A DNA stretch of 64,000 nucleotides, taken from the NCBI GenBank assembly GCA_963739375.1, contig CAVUAF010000015.1, positions 1 to 64,000 on the forward strand, written 5' to 3'. Source of the stretch: CAVUAF01 sp963739375. Its GTDB lineage: Bacteria > Acidobacteriota > Terriglobia > Terriglobales > Acidobacteriaceae. The position numbers were made by a program, and so were the translations under genes. A model generated the notes under the pieces. That model saw nothing but the letters and a program-made list of their open reading frames with translations. It had not been told where the DNA came from and ran no database searches. Below are positions 52,869 through 61,584 of the stretch, in pieces (position 1 is the first letter of the stretch; every line of letters begins with the position of its first letter).

Positions 52869-54935
52869 ATGGAACCGCGAGAACTCAACCTGCTGCGCAG
52901 CGTGACCGTGACCACTTGGCGCTTTTACGCCTGGGTCGCCTTCCTCTCGGCCGTGCTGCTTTGGGGCCTGGTGGCGTACATCCTGCAACTCCGCCACGGC
53001 CTGATCGTCACCGGCATGCGCGACCAGATTTCGTGGGGGCTGTACATCACGAACTTCGTTTTCTTCATCGGCATCAGTCACGCCGGGACGCTGATCTCCG
53101 CTATCCTGCGCGTCACCGACACCGGCTGGCGGCGTCCCATCACCCGCATGGCGGAAGCCATCACCGTCTTCGCCCTGTGTATCGGCGCCCCCATGGTGAT
53201 CATCGACATGGGACGCCCCGACCGCATGCTCAACCTCTTCCGCTACGGCCGCATCCAGTCGCCGATTGTCTGGGACGTCCTGGGCGTCAGCACCTACCTG
53301 GCCGGCTGCCTCCTTTACTTTTATCTCCCGCTGATTCCCGACCTCGGCCTGCTGGCCGGGCGTCCCGAGGTCGCGCCCTGGCGCCGCCGCCTGTACCGCG
53401 TCCTGTCACTCCGCTGGCAAGGCACGCCGGAACAGAAGCAGCTGCTCGAAAAGGCCATTTCCGTCATGGCGGTGTTCATCATCCCGCTGGCCATCTCGGT
53501 CCACACGGTCGTTTCCTGGATCTTCGCCATGACCCTGCGCCCCGGCTGGGACAGCAGCATTTTCGGCCCGTATTTCGTGGTCGGCGCTATCTACTCCGGC
53601 GCCGCGGGTGTGATCGTAAGCATGTACATCCTGCGGCGCGTCTTCCATCTGGAGGACTACGTCGAGCCGTTGCACTTCCGTAATCTGGGGCTGCTCCTGC
53701 TGTCCTTCTGCCTGCTCTACCTCTACTTCAACATCAATGAATACCTGACCACCGGCTACAAGCTGGAAGGCGGCGAGCGCGTCCTGCTCGACCGGCTATT
53801 CACCGGCGACTACGCGGTAGTGTTCTGGACGGCGCAAAGCCTGTGCGTGTTTATCCCGCTGCTGCTGATGGTGGCGGTGCTCGGCATTCCGCGTTTCCGC
53901 GAGTTCACAATCCCCGGCGTGGTGCTGGCCTCGCTCCTGGTGGTCATCGGCGCCTGGGTGAAGCGCTACATCATCGTGGTGCCTACGCTGGGCAGTCCCT
54001 ACCTGCCCTCCGGCCAGCACCTGCCGTGGGAGTGGACGCACTACCACCCGACCTGGGTCGAGTGGTCGATCACCGCGGCCGCGCTGGCCGGCTTCCTCAT
54101 GATCTACACGCTGCTTGCCAAGCTGTTCCCCATCGTGTCGTTCTGGGAGACCAGAGAAGACGATGCTGAACCAGCGCTCGACCCCGTGCTGGCGTCGCGC
54201 TGGTGGCGTCCCGGAGTGGCGGTGCCGATTCTCCTGCTGGCATCGCTGCTGGTCGTGTCGCAGCCGGCTGCTGCCGCCCACGCCCCCCGTGGCCACCAGC
54301 CGGCTGCGACCACCATGTCGGTGGAGTGGTCGGCGGTACCCGTGCCCGCCGGCGCCGCGGCGGAAGTCGACCCGCAAGACATGCCCAGCACGAAGCGCGT
54401 CTACCTTTATTCCGGCAGGCTGTTCAATTTCCTGGCCGGTGGTGGCTCGCCCCATAGCGACGAAGAGGCTCCGCGCTCGGCCATCGCCGTCATCGCCACC
54501 TTGCGCGACCCTTCCGGCGCTCCCGTCGCCTTCAAGCCGGTCGCGTTTTCGATGAAGACACTGCTCGGCACGCTCGCCTACGGTTCCCGGCCCACCATGG
54601 CCGACGGCAAGGTACGGCTCGTCATCAGCGACCGCCGCCGCGGCCTCTACCCGCTGGAGCTCCATTTTGCCGGTGACGATGCTTTCGCCGCCGTACGTTC
54701 GCAGGTCACGGTCAATTTTGGCGCCCGCCCCGCGCCCGCATTGCCCAAGGTTGCGGTCCTGATTGCCCCCTATCCCACCCCGGGAATCGGTCTGCCGTTC
54801 CTCGGCTTCTACGGCTTGATGTGGATCGTGTTTTTCTACGCCTTTGGGTACCTCATCTGCTGGAAGATGCGCCGCGCCGACCCCGCTCGCACCCACCCGA
54901 AGCCGCCACCCTACCCCACCGCCACTTCCGGCTAA
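52869..54935 (+). CDS. NrfD/PsrC-type quinone-interacting membrane protein with an extra C-terminal periplasmic domain
   Basis: 688 residues. Residues about 1-435 are an NrfD-type bundle of about ten helices (QISWGLYITNFVFFIGISHA, ITVFALCIGAPMVIIDMGRP, SVHTVVSWIFAMTLRPGWDS), the part that exchanges electrons with quinol. After another hydrophobic helix (VAVPILLLASLLVVS, about 450-466) comes a non-NrfD region (about 480-625) with Ig/carboxypeptidase-regulatory-like strands (RSAIAVIATLRDPSGAPVAF, GLYPLELHFAGDDAFAAVRS), then a last helix (LPFLGFYGLMWIVFFYAFGY) and a Pro-rich tail. Ordinary NrfD is 320-430 residues, so the C-terminal 250 are an addition. It probably docks the FeS, CuA or cytochrome partners encoded upstream. 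A hairpin follows the stop. Confidence 0.87.
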   Translation: MEPRELNLLRSVTVTTWRFYAWVAFLSAVLLWGLVAYILQLRHGLIVTGMRDQISWGLYITNFVFFIGISHAGTLISAILRVTDTGWRRPITRMAEAITVFALCIGAPMVIIDMGRPDRMLNLFRYGRIQSPIVWDVLGVSTYLAGCLLYFYLPLIPDLGLLAGRPEVAPWRRRLYRVLSLRWQGTPEQKQLLEKAISVMAVFIIPLAISVHTVVSWIFAMTLRPGWDSSIFGPYFVVGAIYSGAAGVIVSMYILRRVFHLEDYVEPLHFRNLGLLLLSFCLLYLYFNINEYLTTGYKLEGGERVLLDRLFTGDYAVVFWTAQSLCVFIPLLLMVAVLGIPRFREFTIPGVVLASLLVVIGAWVKRYIIVVPTLGSPYLPSGQHLPWEWTHYHPTWVEWSITAAALAGFLMIYTLLAKLFPIVSFWETREDDAEPALDPVLASRWWRPGVAVPILLLASLLVVSQPAAAAHAPRGHQPAATTMSVEWSAVPVPAGAAAEVDPQDMPSTKRVYLYSGRLFNFLAGGGSPHSDEEAPRSAIAVIATLRDPSGAPVAFKPVAFSMKTLLGTLAYGSRPTMADGKVRLVISDRRRGLYPLELHFAGDDAFAAVRSQVTVNFGARPAPALPKVAVLIAPYPTPGIGLPFLGFYGLMWIVFFYAFGYLICWKMRRADPARTHPKPPPYPTATSG

Positions 54936-54967
54936 GCCCGGTCGTGTGGGTGCGCCGTAGATTCGAA

Positions 54968-54996
54968 CGGTGCGCTTTACCCTGCCAAGCGCACCG
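54968..54996. repeat. Hairpin CGGTGCGCTT / AAGCGCACCG, element copy 1
   Basis: Perfect 10-bp inverted repeat with a 9-base loop, 32 bases past the NrfD stop. It is followed by AATGCGTCCGGAGAAAATC, most of which recurs at 56910 next to a related hairpin. It may serve as a terminator for the conduit operon, although no T run follows. Confidence 0.6.
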
Positions 54997-55169
54997 CCCG
55001 CAATGCGTCCGGAGAAAATCAGGGCTCTCTCCAGCGACACGCGCGATAGAGCGATTCTCTGACGCGTCAATTCGCTGAACAACGCGCAGATGGGGCCGGA
55101 ATTTGCGGTTTTTCTGGCCAAGCGAACCCGAGAAAAGAATTACGAAGACTCTCTGGCGGGCAGTAGTGA

Positions 55170-55217
55170 ATTCGAACTTGCGGTACGCTTTTCGAACTGG
55201 ATTCGAACTCGCGGTAC
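55170..55217. repeat. Short direct repeat, ATTCGAACTYGCGGTAC twice
   Basis: 17-mers at 55170 and 55201 differ at one base and are 31 bp apart, in the 450-bp gene-free stretch 54936-55387. Apart from this and the hairpin at 54968, I see no promoter or gene in that stretch. The GATTCGAAC core resembles a tRNA T loop, but no cloverleaf forms. Confidence 0.5.
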
Positions 55218-55387
55218 AGTTTCCTTTTTCTGAACCCAGCCTCGCGGATGGGCTCCAGAGGGAATTGGCTTTGAATCGTCGTTGTCGGGCGAAAAAGAAG
55301 CACACAACTGGTAATTTTTCGCCAGTTTTCGATTGGGTCGGTTTCCCGTCAGGGAACCACGACGGCGTTTCCTACGTAACACAACCC

Positions 55388-56689
55388 ATGAAATCACTGC
55401 TGATCTGGCTGGTTCTGGCGCTGCCACTGTGCGCGCAGGTGAACTCGCCAGCCATAGTCTTCGAACATGTCAACGTGGTGTCGGTCAAAGACGGCAAGGT
55501 GATGCGCGACCGTTTTGTCGTGGTGCAAAACAGCACGATCGTCCGGATTGCGCGGCGGGACACTGCCGACAAGGACGCGCAGCGTATTCCCGCCCGCGGC
55601 AAATACCTGCTGCCGGGCTTCGTGGACATGCACGTCCACATCTTCAGCGAGCACGAGGTGCCGCTCTACTTAGCCAACGGCATCACCACGGTGCGGAACA
55701 TGTGGGGATTTCCCTCGCACCTCGAAATGCGCGCCAAGATCGCGGCCGGGACGCTGGCTGGACCCACGTTGCTGACCACCGGCTCGATCCTCGACGGTGA
55801 TCCCCCTCAGTTGCGCGGGAGCGTGGTGATAACCACACCGGAACAGGCCCTCGAGGAGGCGAAAAAAGAAAAGGACGCGGGTTTCGACTATTTGAAGGTC
55901 TACAACCGTCTGTCGAAGGAAGCCTACGAGGGCATCCTGCGTGCCGGTCGGCAATACGGCCTGCCCGTTGTAGGCCACGTGCCTAAGGCAGTTTCGGTGG
56001 AAGAGGCACTAGCGGGTGGGCAAGCGTCACTAGAGCATCTATGGAATTTTCCTAAATCGGTGGTGAAGGATGGAGCGGAGCCGCTGTGGTCGTCCCCTTT
56101 CGATGAGCGCAAAGTCGAGGCGCTAGCGAAACTTTTAGGGCGTAAGCAGGTCTGCATCGTGCCCACCATCTTCGCTATGGACAACCTGACGATTTCGCCG
56201 GCGGAAGCCGAGCGGGTTGCGGCCTCGCCGGAGTTCCGCTACGTTCCACAGTTTCTACGCAACATGTGGGGCGACCCCACGAAGCTCGAAGACAATCCGA
56301 CCGAACGGACGGCGGCGCGCGAGAATTTTCGCAAGATGCTGGCCGCGCTGCATCGACACCAAGCCCGACTGGCGGTCGGGACCGACTCCGACAATCCCTT
56401 CGTGATCGGGGGATATGGCTACGGGAGGGAATTGGAATTGATGGTGGATGCCGGCTTTTCTCCCGCCGAAGTGCTGCGGGACGCGACTCTGGGCGCGGCC
56501 GATTGCCTCGGACTGCAAGGCAAGATCGGAAGCATCGAGGTCGGCAAAACCGCCGACCTGGTGTTGTTGGATGGCAACCCTCTCGCCAATATTGAAACCG
56601 TGCGGCAAGTGGCAGGAGTCATGATTCGGGGCCGTTGGCTCGATGCCGCGGAGTTGGCGAGCAGGCTGGCCCAGACACTGCCCAAGTAG
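55388..56689 (+). CDS. Secreted amidohydrolase (imidazolonepropionase-like group)
   Basis: 433 residues from ATG 55388, which opens a signal peptide ending LPLCAQ; the frame is open 285 bases upstream through the repeats and that part is rejected. Amidohydrolase blocks: LLPGFVDMHVHIFSEHE (HxH, about residue 80), YLKVYNRLSKEAYEGILRAG with the carbamylated-Lys candidate, VVGHVPKAVSVEEALAGG (His), AVGTDSDNPFVIGG (Asp) and KIGSIEVGKTADLVLLDGNP. Periplasmic or secreted cyclic-amide hydrolases of this type degrade imidazolones, dipeptides or xenobiotics; the substrate is unknown. It stands alone inside the island, flanked by related hairpin elements. Confidence 0.85.
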   Translation: MKSLLIWLVLALPLCAQVNSPAIVFEHVNVVSVKDGKVMRDRFVVVQNSTIVRIARRDTADKDAQRIPARGKYLLPGFVDMHVHIFSEHEVPLYLANGITTVRNMWGFPSHLEMRAKIAAGTLAGPTLLTTGSILDGDPPQLRGSVVITTPEQALEEAKKEKDAGFDYLKVYNRLSKEAYEGILRAGRQYGLPVVGHVPKAVSVEEALAGGQASLEHLWNFPKSVVKDGAEPLWSSPFDERKVEALAKLLGRKQVCIVPTIFAMDNLTISPAEAERVAASPEFRYVPQFLRNMWGDPTKLEDNPTERTAARENFRKMLAALHRHQARLAVGTDSDNPFVIGGYGYGRELELMVDAGFSPAEVLRDATLGAADCLGLQGKIGSIEVGKTADLVLLDGNPLANIETVRQVAGVMIRGRWLDAAELASRLAQTLPK

Positions 56690-56892
56690 CTCTCCTCCGG
56701 CGAGATGAGATTGCAGGGCGCACGCGTCCGCGTTTGCTTGGACATGGTTCTCGGTGCGGGTGTGCAAACAGGCTTCCCGGGGCTTGCAGTTCCTGGACCC
56801 GTCAGCTTGGCGCCCAGGCAGCATTCCAATTTCAGAGAATTGAGAACCCCAGACTGCGTGTCGGGGGAGAGTCGATTCGAACTGTTGTTTTA

Positions 56893-56979
56893 CAAAGCGC
56901 ACCGGCCAAGATGCGTCCGGAGAAAATCCGCGCCTTTCGTCGGGACTGTCCCGACGGGATCATTCTCCGGTGCGCTTTG
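56893..56979. repeat. Nested inverted repeat element, copy 2
   Basis: CAAAGCGCACCGG (56893-56905) and CCGGTGCGCTTTG (56967-56979) are a perfect 13-bp inverted repeat. Inside lies a second perfect hairpin, CGTCGGGA-ctg-TCCCGACG (56938-56956), and the segment ATGCGTCCGGAGAAAATC shared with the copy near 55003. Folded as RNA it makes a long stem carrying an internal hairpin. The preceding 56690-56892 holds nothing recognisable. Confidence 0.7.
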
Positions 56980-57061
56980 TCGCCGGAAAACCCGCGAATT
57001 CGGCGGGGAATTGCGCCTTCCGGGCAGGAAAAGACCAGAGAAACAGAACCTGCAGACTTGA

Positions 57062-57121
<60 letters not shown>

Positions 57122-57535
57122 GTACCCTCTTTTCCCGCCCTCACTATTATCAATCACTTCGAGCTGGAGCAGCGGCATCTAACTCGGGGTTTGTACCTCT
57201 CATTCGGCACGTATTGTGCTCCACTTTGTGCTCCGCATCCGAAAGAATGCTAACTCGTCCCTTAGCGCAACCCCGAGATCCTGTGGAATCACTGAATGGA
57301 TTTTCTGCGAACGATTTGAAGGTGGTGCCGTCGAGACACGAGCGGATGCTCTCAATACCCGCCCTGCTCGGCATTGAAAGCAGCGAAACTCGAGCATGGA
57401 AGGCTGCCGTATGTCCAGCGTAAGTCTATGAATATAAGTCACTTGTAGTGAGGGCGACGACGGCTTCTTGTGGTGAAGAAAAAGCACGTGCAGCTCACGT
57501 GAAAGCCCGCGAATTCCTATACTAGATAGGAGGGA

Positions 57536-57919
57536 ATGGCCCCGAATCGGTCCAAATTCACGCGCCGCACTAACCGCAGAAAGCCGGCCCCCATGTCCCA
57601 CCGCAACACGAAACCAGTTAACAACCACATCCTCCGAGGTGCAGCACACGCGAATCCTCACTGGCGCGACGCAGCCATTCTTGCTGCGACACGGCTGGCG
57701 AGGAAGTGTGAGACCTTCACTTCCGCAGATGTTCTTGCGGAGCTTGCTAACGTCGACGTCAAGACGCATGACCTACGTGCCATAGGAGCCGTAATGCTTG
57801 CATGTCGCGACGAAGGACTGATCGAGAGCGCTGGTCTTGTTCGCTGCAGCGACCACTCGCGGGGAGCACGGACGATTTGGCGCTCCCGACTGCTCAAGAC
57901 CGCACCCAAAGCTGCTTAG
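57536..57919 (+). CDS. Small winged-helix-like protein, mobile-element type
   Basis: 127 residues, basic N-terminal tail, then a compact helical domain (DAAILAATRLARKCETFTSA, DVLAELANVDVKTHDLRAIG, AVMLACRDEGLIESAGLV) ending in SRGARTIWRSRL. The pattern 'ADV...THDxRAIGAVM...GLIE' with a terminal WRS resembles small winged-helix proteins found in phages and integrated elements. GGAGGG lies almost against ATG 57536, so ATG 57593 (MSHRNTKP) is an alternative start. It sits 414 bases right of the tRNA fragment, consistent with being inside a second integrated element. Function unknown. Confidence 0.55.
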   Translation: MAPNRSKFTRRTNRRKPAPMSHRNTKPVNNHILRGAAHANPHWRDAAILAATRLARKCETFTSADVLAELANVDVKTHDLRAIGAVMLACRDEGLIESAGLVRCSDHSRGARTIWRSRLLKTAPKAA

Positions 57920-58116
57920 TCATCATCACCACGACGCAGACCGGGATCGCGTTTAACCGGGGTCCCGGACATCGAAGTGCGCCGCGTGCATGCGCACTCG
58001 CCGATACAAATCCGCGAAACCAGGCGCTGAAAGGATGCGGCCTGACGCACGCATGAGCGGGCAAAGAGCCTGCCAGGAGATAACGTGTACCTCGAATACC
58101 CCCCACAGGAGCTAAT

Positions 58117-58674
58117 ATGTACCTCGCATATCCCCACACCAGCCACCATGCACGTCTCGAAGACCTCTTTGAGCGGGAGCTGCCCGTAAGGGCAGTGGCT
58201 CACTTGACCTTCCCTTTTAGCGTGGGCCGGGAACAGGCCGGCCTGTACGTCAATAACTGGGTACGTAGCCTTCAATCCCAGCATCGAACGACACTGGGTT
58301 ACATCCTGGCGTACGAGCAAACACGTTACATACCGTTGCACCTTCATGCTGCCCTCATCGCCACCCGTAGCCTGGATCAGCGCATCATCAGGGACACTTG
58401 GCTTGCCGAGGTAGGTACGCCATATACGACGAGCATTCAGACCTCTTTGTACTGCCCCGGCGAGGGCGGATTGGCGTACGTCCTCAAAGCTGATGATGAG
58501 AACTGCTGCGACGTCCGCTACAGCAATAACCTGGCGTTGTTCACGAACGACCCGAGCAAGCTGCCGGTAGCCCAAATGAGATGGCGTGAGCGGCGACGAC
58601 TGGCGCACATTCAACTGCAGGGTACAGAACTGTCTGCTACCGGAGCGGACTGCGTGACCCAAATCCGGTCATAA
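58117..58674 (+). CDS. Possible replication-initiation-like (HUH-type) small protein
   Basis: 185 residues, not clearly recognised. A segment YIPLHLHAALIATRSLDQRI places H-x-H between hydrophobic residues, like the HUH metal site of rolling-circle Rep and transposase proteins. Further on, GEGGLAYVLKADDENC has the look of the Rep 'YxxK' region, but a catalytic Tyr with the proper spacing is not certain. The N-terminal AHLTFPFSVGREQAGLYVNN would be the first strand. Context (an island edge next to a winged-helix gene) supports a mobile origin. A structure prediction would settle it; a domesticated Rep fragment is my best guess. Confidence 0.4.
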   Translation: MYLAYPHTSHHARLEDLFERELPVRAVAHLTFPFSVGREQAGLYVNNWVRSLQSQHRTTLGYILAYEQTRYIPLHLHAALIATRSLDQRIIRDTWLAEVGTPYTTSIQTSLYCPGEGGLAYVLKADDENCCDVRYSNNLALFTNDPSKLPVAQMRWRERRRLAHIQLQGTELSATGADCVTQIRS

Positions 58675-58829
58675 CGCAGCGCCAACCCACCATTTCCTCT
58701 GTCGCGTGCATGGCGGCGGCGTCCGCTGCCGCGAGCCCGACACTCCGACCGCTCTCCCAGTACGACGCGCCGCAGATTGCCCCGAACCGCCGCCGGTACG
58801 CGCGGCCTGCTCTTTCAAGCCCGCCAACC

Positions 58830-60596
58830 CTACTTCTGATCGATTGCCCCCGGCATCACGCCCTTGAGAGGCTGGCTGCGCTCATCGTCGAGTTCCGGAT
58901 GCGGCAGCGGCTTGCGCGGCAGCATCAGCTCCCGCATGGCGGTGTTGTACACGAAGATGGCCTCCACGGTAGCGGCCTGCGCCAGGTCGGCCGCTTGCAG
59001 ACGCTCGTACACATCCATGTTCGTGTGGTGGGTGCGCGAGCCGTAGTCGAGCCCGTCCTGGATGAACTGGAAGCCCGGGATGCCGACCGCGTCGAATGAC
59101 AGGTGGTCGGTCCCGCCGGTATTGCGCATCGTGATGGTGGTTGCGCCGAGATCGCGGATGGGGGCGATCCACTGGCGGAAGATGGGTGCGATGGCCGCGT
59201 TTTCCTGGAGGTAAATGCCCCGGATCCGCCCGCCGCCATTGTCGACATTGAAGTAGCCGGAAACCTTCTGCTGCTCGGGTTTCAAAGTGAGCGGCCCCGC
59301 GGGCTTGCGGATGAACTCGGGCAGCAGGAGCTGGTCGGGTGCGGTCGAGAGCGGGAACGACCCGAAGTGCTGCTTAACATAGCCGACCGAGCCGAACAGG
59401 CCCTGCTCTTCTCCGCTCCACAGGCCGATGCGGACGGTGCGGCGCGGTCTTACCTTCAGCGCCGTCAGGATGCGCATCACCTCCATGGCGACCACCGAGC
59501 CGGCACCGTTGTCGGTGGCGCCGGTGCCTGAAGCCCAGGAGTCGAGGTGCCCGCCCACCATGACCACCTCGTCCTTCAGCTTGGGATCCGTGCCGGGGAT
59601 CTCCGCGATGGTGTCGAAGCCGTGCTCGTTGTCGCCGGTGAATCGCGTCTCCACATCCATCTCCAGCGACACCGGCACCTTCGCCTTCAGCAGGCGGTAG
59701 ATGCGCCCGTAGTTCTCGATGGCCATCACCGCGATGGGCAGGGGGTTGGCGTGATCGCGCTTGTACGCGAACCAGCTCACGTCCGCGCCGCTATCGTCGA
59801 AGATGGTCCCGCCCGAGCCGCCGGAGTTGCTGCCGTCGCGGCTGGGAACGACAATCGCCGCGGCGTGCTCCTCCGCCAGGAATTTGCCCACCTTCTCCCG
59901 CAGTTCGAGTGCCCCCAGAAAGTCCTTGATCTGGTCCGCCATGGGCGGCTGCTTAGCGGTGGGATAGCTGGCGATATTCTCCAGGTCCTTGTCCTCGTTG
60001 CGGCTGAACAGCGCTTTGTCGGCCGGCTTGACGTCGCGCATGTCGCCCAGCAGGACAATCTTGCCGGCGAGCTTGCCCTTGTACTGCTCGAAGTCCTCCA
60101 CCTTCTTGACGCTGACCCAGACCGCCGAGCCCTGGATCGCGCCCTGGGTCGAGGGCGACCACGGCGCCGCCTGCGCGATGAACACCGCGGTGTCGGGCGC
60201 GGTCATGCGCACCCAGGCGTTCGTCTGCTGCCAGCCCATGCCGAACTCGCCCCAGTCTTCCAGGTGCGCGTTGGCGCAGCCCATGGCGGTCAACTGGTCG
60301 CGCGTCCATTCGTTCGCGCGCTTCATGTTCGGCGAGCCGGTGAGACGCGGCCCGATGCCGTCCATCAGCCCAGAGGCAAATTCCATGATGCGCGAGTGGG
60401 CGATGCCCTCGTCGCGGATGCGCTCATACATCGCCAGGTCCAGGCTCTCGCGCTCGGGCTGGGGAAGTTCGTAGGAGGGCGGCGCGTTCTCCCCTGCAGC
60501 CTTCTTGTCGTCTTTCTTATCGGCGGCGGCCAGCGGCAGGATCAGCAGCAGCGCCAGGACGCACGCCGAGGCAACCGAACGGCGGATCGCAAACAT
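58830..60596 (-). CDS. Secreted M28-family metallopeptidase with inserted PA-like segment
   Basis: 588 residues from ATG 60596 (AAGGAG upstream). Signal peptide VASACVLALLLILPLAAA. An N-terminal helical region (MEFASGLMDGIGPRLTGSPN) leads to the peptidase, interrupted by an insertion about residues 130-270 (GKLAGKIVLLGDMRDVKPAD) like a PA domain. The zinc ligands follow in M28 order: VGGHLDSWASGTGATDNGAG (His and Asp), SGEEQGLFGS (Glu-Glu), NVDNGGG (Asp) and TDHLSFDAVG (last His). An aminopeptidase or carboxypeptidase acting on exported peptides, common in several copies in acidobacteria. It is alone on its strand here. Confidence 0.92.
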   Translation of the reverse strand: MFAIRRSVASACVLALLLILPLAAADKKDDKKAAGENAPPSYELPQPERESLDLAMYERIRDEGIAHSRIMEFASGLMDGIGPRLTGSPNMKRANEWTRDQLTAMGCANAHLEDWGEFGMGWQQTNAWVRMTAPDTAVFIAQAAPWSPSTQGAIQGSAVWVSVKKVEDFEQYKGKLAGKIVLLGDMRDVKPADKALFSRNEDKDLENIASYPTAKQPPMADQIKDFLGALELREKVGKFLAEEHAAAIVVPSRDGSNSGGSGGTIFDDSGADVSWFAYKRDHANPLPIAVMAIENYGRIYRLLKAKVPVSLEMDVETRFTGDNEHGFDTIAEIPGTDPKLKDEVVMVGGHLDSWASGTGATDNGAGSVVAMEVMRILTALKVRPRRTVRIGLWSGEEQGLFGSVGYVKQHFGSFPLSTAPDQLLLPEFIRKPAGPLTLKPEQQKVSGYFNVDNGGGRIRGIYLQENAAIAPIFRQWIAPIRDLGATTITMRNTGGTDHLSFDAVGIPGFQFIQDGLDYGSRTHHTNMDVYERLQAADLAQAATVEAIFVYNTAMRELMLPRKPLPHPELDDERSQPLKGVMPGAIDQK

Positions 60597-60901
60597 GGGG
60601 GTGGCTCCTTTTGCGGGAAATGAGCAGCAAAGCGTATCAGGTTACGGAATTATCCCTTTCACAATACTGAAGACCGGGCATGATCGCACCGATGCGGGAA
60701 TAGCGTCGAGATTGAACCAGCATCGTCGGATCTTGATCTTTCCTGAGGCTGTTTCGGAGCTTTCTGTGGTCTGCTTCTCGCCCTCTTCGGCTCTACTCTC
60801 AAGCGAAAGCTTCCGGGATCGGCTGGGCCAACTGAGCACATGCCTTGAGAGCGGTGATGCCGTATTACTGGTACGATGTTTCGTTTGCCAGGAGACGACC
60901 A
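60597..60901. other. Gene-free stretch between the M28 peptidase and the small basic protein
   Basis: 305 bases upstream of both divergent genes. I see no repeat or RNA feature. It must hold both promoters, but no clear -35/-10 pair or palindrome stands out. Confidence 0.5.
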
Positions 60902-61195
60902 TTGAAGCTAGACAGCATCCTTTCCCAACTCAAAGCTGAACGTGACCGACTGGACAGGGCCATTGCTGCATTGGGCGGGGTCAGCAGAAGCAAAACCCGT
61001 CGCGGACTTCGTCGCATGAGCGCCGCTGCACGTCGGCGGATTTCGCAGGGCATGAAACAGCGCTGGGCGGCACGCAAGGCGAAAGCTGCAAGTCCCAAAG
61101 CACGTGGCCGTCGTCGGATGAGTGCGGCTGCCCGTCAGAAACTCTCCCAACTCATGAAGGCACGCTGGGCGGCTCGTAAGAAGGCAACCGCCTAA
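60902..61195 (+). CDS. Small basic protein with two 'RRMSAAAR' repeats
   Basis: 97 residues from TTG 60902, which has AGGAG 8 bases upstream; an ATG-started extension of 19 codons is possible but has no ribosome site. A short coiled coil (LDSILSQLKAERDRLDRAIA) is followed by two copies of a 25-residue basic unit, RRMSAAARRRISQGMKQRWA and RRMSAAARQKLSQLMKARWA, each with Ala/Lys/Arg after it. Such units recur in acidobacterial and planctomycete genomes and look like histone-H1-like or AT-hook-like nucleic-acid-binding tails. Function unknown; chromatin or RNA binding is plausible. Confidence 0.75.
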   Translation: MKLDSILSQLKAERDRLDRAIAALGGVSRSKTRRGLRRMSAAARRRISQGMKQRWAARKAKAASPKARGRRRMSAAARQKLSQLMKARWAARKKATA

Positions 61196-61584
61196 TCGCT
61201 CTTCGACCTTCGGCCTCCTTACCGTTGCGCAGCGATGGTTACGCTCGTGCGTTGGCGGGCTCGATGGAGCAGGCGCATAGTGTGCTTCGTTCGGCTCCAC
61301 AACTCCGGGCTATCCGCATGAAAGGCGTGGGTGAACAGCCCACGCCCGCTTTCCACTTCTCGATCTCAGTTCACTCCATCGCTACCGCAAAGGTTGGCCG
61401 TTTGAGCGCCCGTTTACTCGGCCACACTGGTTCCGCCGCCGGCTGGTCCGCTGGGGGTGCCGCGCAGGACCTTTCGCAACATGCTCCATGGCTGGGATGA
61501 GGCCGACCACTGGCCCTTGATGTTTCTTTGCTTGTGGGCGAATGAAAAGCGCATGCTTACGATAAGGGAATTTGTCGCCAATCA
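61196..61584. other. Gene-free stretch
   Basis: 389 bases with only short overlapping frames on both strands and no recognisable domain, hairpin or repeat. It probably contains debris adjoining the broken genes to the right. Confidence 0.4.

Noticed and set aside
54950..55217. Several GATTCGAAC sequences resembling tRNA T loops
   Set aside because: No T stem, acceptor stem or cloverleaf can be formed around them.
57200..57769. 189-residue minus-strand frame right of the tRNA fragment
   Set aside because: No recognisable domain, no ribosome site, and it overlaps the better supported winged-helix gene; integrase identity could not be shown.
61225..61500. 91-residue + strand frame after the small basic protein
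   Set aside because: No domain or ribosome site; composition typical of a chance frame.
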